NCBI GenBank assembly: GCA_002862325.1
Contig: PKCT01000220.1
Coordinates: 1-8,873 of the forward strand
Length of the DNA: 8,873 nt
DNA from: Phycisphaerae bacterium
GTDB lineage: Bacteria > Planctomycetota > Phycisphaerae > Phycisphaerales > SM1A02
Reading direction: 5' to 3'
In this document: positions 6,071-8,873 of the stretch, in pieces
Layout: each line of letters begins with the position of its first letter
Numbering within the stretch: position 1 is the stretch's first letter
Position numbers and translations under genes: made by a program
The notes under the pieces: generated by a model
What the model saw: only the letters and a program-made list of their open reading frames with translations
Databases searched by the model: none
What the model was told of the DNA's origin: nothing

Positions 6071-7132
6071 GTGGCGAAGAAGAAGGCTTCAACAACCAAG
6101 AAAAAGGCATCGAAGTCGGGAGCAGCGAAGAAGCCCCCGGCTCGAGGAGCGTCGTCGAAGAAGAAGTCTTCGACGAAGAAGTCACCGGCCCGGAAGGCAC
6201 CGGCGAAGAAGTCGTCCGCCAAAAAGTCGGCGAAGAAGGCCCCCGCGAAGAGGGTCGCGAAGAAGTCTTCCGCCAAGAAGTCGGTGAAGAAGACCACGAC
6301 GAAGAAGACCACCACTAAGAAGGCTTCGGCGAAGAAGACGGTCAAGAAGGCTCCCGGGAAGAAGAAGGTCACCAAGAAGAAGACCGCTCCACTCAACAAG
6401 ACGCCGAGCGGCACGCCCAGTCCCGTGGGAGCGAAGGCGAAGAAGAAGAAGAACGATCGTCGAGTCGCACCGACGGTCGTCCCCTCGCGACGCAAGCTCC
6501 AGAAGAAGGCCGAAGCGGAGAACAAGTCGAAGACGCCCCGGCGGAAGATCGACTTCGCGAACCCCCGGTCGGTCGCGGCCGCCGCGGCTGCTGCTGCGAG
6601 CGTCGAGGCGGACAAGAATGGATACGTCGTGATCAACGGTCGACGGGTCCGAGCGATCTCGACCAAGGGCGTCGGCGTGAAGAAGAGGCGGACCACCAAG
6701 GTGGTGGAGGCGCCTCCGGTCGAAACCAAGGTGGTCGACGTTTCCAAGATCAAGACCAAGTTGAACAAGAAGGATCTCGACAAGTATCGAGACCTTCTGA
6801 TCGAAAAACGCCGTGCGATCGTCGGAATGGTCTCCGGTCTCGAATCCGAGGCACTTCGTTCCTCGGGTGGAAACCTTTCGAACATGCCGATGCACATGGC
6901 GGACGTCGGCACCGACGTCTTCGAGCAGGACTTCACGCTCGGGATGGCCGCGACCGAACGAGAGCTCATCGTCCAGATCGACGAGGCGCTGGAGCGGATC
7001 GAGAAGAAGATCTACGGCATCTGCCAGTCGACCGGAAAGCCCATTCCGAAGGCTCGTCTCAACGCGAAGCCGTGGGCCAAGTACACCATCGAGGCGGCTC
7101 GGGAGATCGAACGCGACCTGCCCAGGGATTAA
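6071..7132 (+). CDS. Histone H1-like tail fused to a zinc-less DksA/TraR-family domain
   Basis: 353 residues starting at GTG; a stop at 6050 in the same frame and no other start codon between leave this as the first possible start. Residues 2-128 are almost only Lys, Ala, Ser, Thr and Pro with KKA/KKS/KKT repeats, like the C-terminal tail of histone H1 and bacterial H1-like nucleoid proteins, so DNA binding is likely. Residues 130-230 form a basic linker with a run of eight Ala at 169-176. Residues 231-353 match the DksA/TraR family: a helix (KKDLDKYRDLLIEKR), an acidic turn (MADVGTDVFEQD at 276-287), a second helix (ALERIEKKIYGIC), then TGKPIPKARLNAKPWAKY. In the family a CxxC...CxxC zinc finger sits here; only Cys318 remains, and the other three positions are Thr321, Thr339 and Ala342. 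Family members bind RNA polymerase through its secondary channel; whether this one does is unknown. It is 66 bases upstream of lspA and probably cotranscribed with it. Confidence 0.88.
   Translation: MAKKKASTTKKKASKSGAAKKPPARGASSKKKSSTKKSPARKAPAKKSSAKKSAKKAPAKRVAKKSSAKKSVKKTTTKKTTTKKASAKKTVKKAPGKKKVTKKKTAPLNKTPSGTPSPVGAKAKKKKNDRRVAPTVVPSRRKLQKKAEAENKSKTPRRKIDFANPRSVAAAAAAAASVEADKNGYVVINGRRVRAISTKGVGVKKRRTTKVVEAPPVETKVVDVSKIKTKLNKKDLDKYRDLLIEKRRAIVGMVSGLESEALRSSGGNLSNMPMHMADVGTDVFEQDFTLGMAATERELIVQIDEALERIEKKIYGICQSTGKPIPKARLNAKPWAKYTIEAAREIERDLPRD
6203..6292 (+). repeat. Imperfect 54-base-period repeat in the Lys-rich tail
   Basis: A 36-base block at 6203-6238 (coding AKKSSAKKSAKK) returns at 6257-6292 (AKKSSAKKSVKK) with few base changes, 54 bases or 18 codons apart. 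The surrounding tail, about 6075-6455, is low-complexity DNA rich in AAGAAG, so slippage and length variation between strains are likely. Confidence 0.7.
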
Positions 7133-7198
7133 GCGAGAACCGATCGGAGTCGCCGCCGTTTTTCAGCGGGATGGACACGACTCTTCAGGACGTCTGTC

Positions 7199-7861
7199 AT
7201 GGACCCCGACCCTCAACCATCGAACAAGACAACGGATCCTGCGGTCCCCGCTCGCCGTTCACCCCGCGCGTGGATCGTCCTCTTCGTCGTTGTCGTGGTG
7301 GGACTTACGGCGGATCTCACGAGCAAGCGGCTCGCGTTCGAACGCGTGGCCGATGCTCCGGTCGAACTTCGCTACGACGAGGTGGTGTCGGGAAGCTTCA
7401 CGATCCCCTGGCATCAAGGAGTTGAGGTCATTCCCCCCGATCTCCTCGACTTCCGTCTGGTCCTCAACCGTGGCGCCGTCTTCGGGGTGGGACAGGGCAG
7501 GCGGGCCGTCTTCGTCGTGTTCACCGTGGCGGCGATCATCGTCGCCATAGGCGTCTTCGGATGGTGGACGCGCGCCGATGCCTTCGTCGCGCACCTGGCG
7601 ATCGGTCTCGTTCTCGCGGGAGGCCTTGGGAATCTCTACGACCGCGTCTCGATCGGAGCGGTCAGGGACTTTTTCTACATGTTCCCCCGACGAGAGCTCC
7701 CGCTCGGGCTTTCATGGCCTGGCGGCACGACCGAGATCTTTCCCTGGGTCTTCAACCTCGCGGATGTCGAGCTCCTGGTCGGCATGGGATTGCTCTTGAT
7801 CCATGTGCACCTTTCGGATCGTCGGCAGCGACGGCTCGAGTTGGCGAGCCAACATTCGTGA
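7199..7861 (+). CDS. lspA: Lipoprotein signal peptidase (signal peptidase II)
   Basis: A membrane aspartic protease that removes the signal peptide from prolipoproteins after lipid attachment. Hydrophobic segments lie near 24-40, 103-123, 129-146 and 190-206, fitting the four-helix fold. Conserved blocks are ADLTSK at 38-43, LVLNRGAVFG at 87-96, GGLGNLYDR at 141-149 with catalytic Asp148, and FNLADVEL at 185-192 with catalytic Asp189. At 220 residues it is longer than the usual 160-170; the extra length is a Pro-rich N-terminal extension of about 20 residues and two longer loops, at 44-86 and 150-184. AGGA (7187-7190) 8 bases before the ATG supports the start. It follows the DksA-like gene on the same strand, a pairing known from other bacteria (for example Chlamydia), and is convergent with truB, with 33 bases between the stops. 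Confidence 0.96.
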   Translation: MDPDPQPSNKTTDPAVPARRSPRAWIVLFVVVVVGLTADLTSKRLAFERVADAPVELRYDEVVSGSFTIPWHQGVEVIPPDLLDFRLVLNRGAVFGVGQGRRAVFVVFTVAAIIVAIGVFGWWTRADAFVAHLAIGLVLAGGLGNLYDRVSIGAVRDFFYMFPRRELPLGLSWPGGTTEIFPWVFNLADVELLVGMGLLLIHVHLSDRRQRRLELASQHS

Positions 7862-7894
7862 TCGGGCACGGACCTGGTCGAAGGGCGACGTTGA

Positions 7895-8635
7895 TCAAGG
7901 GCTTTCGAGCCGGCTGAGTGCGACGGAGGTGGGGATAACGAGGCCGGCCGGCAACGGAATGGGGAGCCCTTCGGGATCTCTCGCCTCTTCGAGTGTGAAG
8001 GGGCCGACCGCGGTCCGTCGAATCGACGCACAGTGACCACCCGTGCCGAGCATGCGGCCGAGGTCTCGAGCGAGACTGCGGACGTAGAAGCCCTTTTCGC
8101 AGACGATTTCAATCGTGGCCAAAGGCCAGGTGAATTTGAGAAGCCGAATCCGGTGCACCTCGACATCTCTCGCTTCGAGCTTCGGCTTTTCGCCGCCACG
8201 AGCGGTGGCGTAGGCTCGTCGTCCATCGACCTTCTTCGCACTGAAGTCCGGTGGCACCTGAGGGAAGGTGCCATGGAACCGGTCTGCGAGAATCTCCTCG
8301 ATTTGATTCTGGACCGGAGGGTCGGATATCTCGACCTCGGACCGCTCGCCCTCCCGGTCATCCGTGGTCGTGAATGCAGAGAGGTCGACGTCGGTCAGAT
8401 AGGTCTTGCGGGTCTTCATGAATCGATCGAGGGTCTTGGTCGCCTTTCCGAGTCCGACCACGAGGACGCCGGTGGCGAGTGGATCGAGGGTTCCCGCGTG
8501 ACCGGCCTTCATGCCCGCCTTACGACGAAGAATCGCGATGGCGGTCATGGAGCTGATGCCGGGCGGCTTGTCCAGCACCACGATCCCACCCGCACCCCGG
8601 TCTTCCTGCCCGTTTGATCCATCTTTCCTGGTCAT
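7895..8635 (-). CDS. truB: tRNA pseudouridine-55 synthase, short form without PUA domain
   Basis: Converts U55 in the T-loop of nearly all tRNAs to pseudouridine. From the ATG at 8635 it is 246 residues. Landmarks: GGIVVLDKPPGISSM at 16-30; GHAGTLDPLATGVLVVGLG at 45-63 with catalytic Asp51; KTYLTDVDLSAFTTTDD at 77-93; FSAKKVDGRRAY at 131-142; and GFYVRSLARDLG at 182-193. E. coli TruB is 314 residues; here the chain ends soon after the catalytic domain (GPFTLEEA, then a short tail), so the C-terminal PUA RNA-binding domain is absent. The frame is open upstream to 8815, but those 60 residues show no family similarity and would run into the tRNA promoter region, so they are left out. GTG at 8644 is a possible alternative start. 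No Shine-Dalgarno is seen; TACCGT ends 7 bases before the ATG. Confidence 0.96.
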   Translation of the reverse strand: MTRKDGSNGQEDRGAGGIVVLDKPPGISSMTAIAILRRKAGMKAGHAGTLDPLATGVLVVGLGKATKTLDRFMKTRKTYLTDVDLSAFTTTDDREGERSEVEISDPPVQNQIEEILADRFHGTFPQVPPDFSAKKVDGRRAYATARGGEKPKLEARDVEVHRIRLLKFTWPLATIEIVCEKGFYVRSLARDLGRMLGTGGHCASIRRTAVGPFTLEEARDPEGLPIPLPAGLVIPTSVALSRLESP

Positions 8636-8788
8636 ATGGGCCACGGTACATCGCCACGTCGAGGTCGCGTCAGCACCGGTCGGATGTCTTCGAGGGTCGC
8701 ACGCCGAATCGGCTTCTGTCCGGATCGACATCGGATCCAGGACCTTCTCGGACTTCGAGATCGGAGTGACTTCGTTTTCCCGACGCGG

Positions 8789-8816
8789 TTGTGGGCCACC
8801 GTCATCTGGATACACT
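8789..8816 (+). promoter_or_regulatory. Promoter candidate for tRNA-Ser
   Basis: TTGTGG (8789-8794) and TACACT (8811-8816) are 16 bases apart. TACACT matches four of six -10 bases, TTGTGG three of six -35 bases. The predicted transcript start near 8823 is about 4 bases before the mature tRNA 5' end at 8827. It lies in the 191-base gap between the divergent truB and tRNA genes; the rest of that gap shows nothing further. Confidence 0.4.
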
Positions 8817-8826
8817 ACGACGTTCC

Positions 8827-8873
8827 GGACAGGTGTCCGAGCGGCTGAAGGAGCGGCACTGGAAATGCCGTGT
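8827..8873 (+). tRNA. tRNA-Ser(GGA), 5' part, cut by window end
   Basis: The sequence folds as the first 47 bases of a serine tRNA. The 5' acceptor strand is GGACAGG, then TG at positions 8-9. The D-arm pairs TCC (8836-8838) with GGA (8850-8852). The anticodon stem CGGCA/TGCCG (8854-8858 and 8866-8870) closes a 7-base loop CTGGAAA with anticodon GGA at 8861-8863, which reads UCC and UCU. The order matches the well-known GGTGTCCGAG-GGCTGAAGGA pattern of bacterial tRNA-Ser. The long variable arm, T-arm and 3' acceptor strand lie beyond the window. Confidence 0.93.

Noticed and set aside
5971..6969. 332-codon minus-strand open frame rich in Phe, resembling a membrane protein
   Set aside because: The Phe runs come from reading the AAGAAG codons of the Lys-rich tail backwards (CTT/TTC); not a real membrane protein.
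8636..8815. N-terminal extension of truB by 60 codons
   Set aside because: No resemblance to TruB; it crosses the region expected to hold the divergent promoters of truB and tRNA-Ser.

Overview
The window looks like chromosomal DNA from a planctomycete, most likely of the Phycisphaerae. This is inferred from three things: a cysteine-bracketed dockerin-like domain of the kind common in that class, a lysine/alanine-rich histone H1-like tail fused to a DksA/TraR-type domain, and a high-GC coding style with many GATC tetramers. No mobile element, CRISPR array or phage gene is visible. The content is mostly core metabolism and housekeeping plus one secreted polysaccharide-degrading enzyme.

Layout: (1) positions 1-1628, minus strand: a secreted glycoside hydrolase family 9 enzyme with an N-terminal dockerin-like module; its 3' end is at the window edge. 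(2) 1829-3993, plus strand: a two-gene ABC-2 type transporter, ATPase then permease, with start and stop overlapping by 4 bases. (3) 4002-4820, minus strand: proC (proline biosynthesis), convergent with the permease. (4) 4900-5901, plus strand: accA (fatty acid synthesis), divergent from proC across a 79-base promoter region. (5) 6071-7132, plus strand: a histone H1-like/DksA-TraR-like fusion that has lost three of the four zinc ligands. (6) 7199-7861, plus strand: lspA, lipoprotein signal peptidase. (7) 7895-8635, minus strand: truB, tRNA pseudouridine-55 synthase, convergent with lspA. (8) 8827-8873, plus strand: the 5' half of tRNA-Ser(GGA), cut by the window end.

The genes do not form one pathway. 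The real transcription units are probably the ABC pair, accA alone, and the DksA-like gene with lspA; the others stand alone. The least ordinary items are the zinc-less DksA-like protein with its H1-like tail, the N-terminal placement of the dockerin-like module on the GH9 enzyme, a large acidic insert in the ABC permease, possible leaderless starts (accA, ABC ATPase), and strong GATC enrichment, with GATC overlapping all four convergent stop codons. I see no clear evidence of a wholly new multi-gene system.
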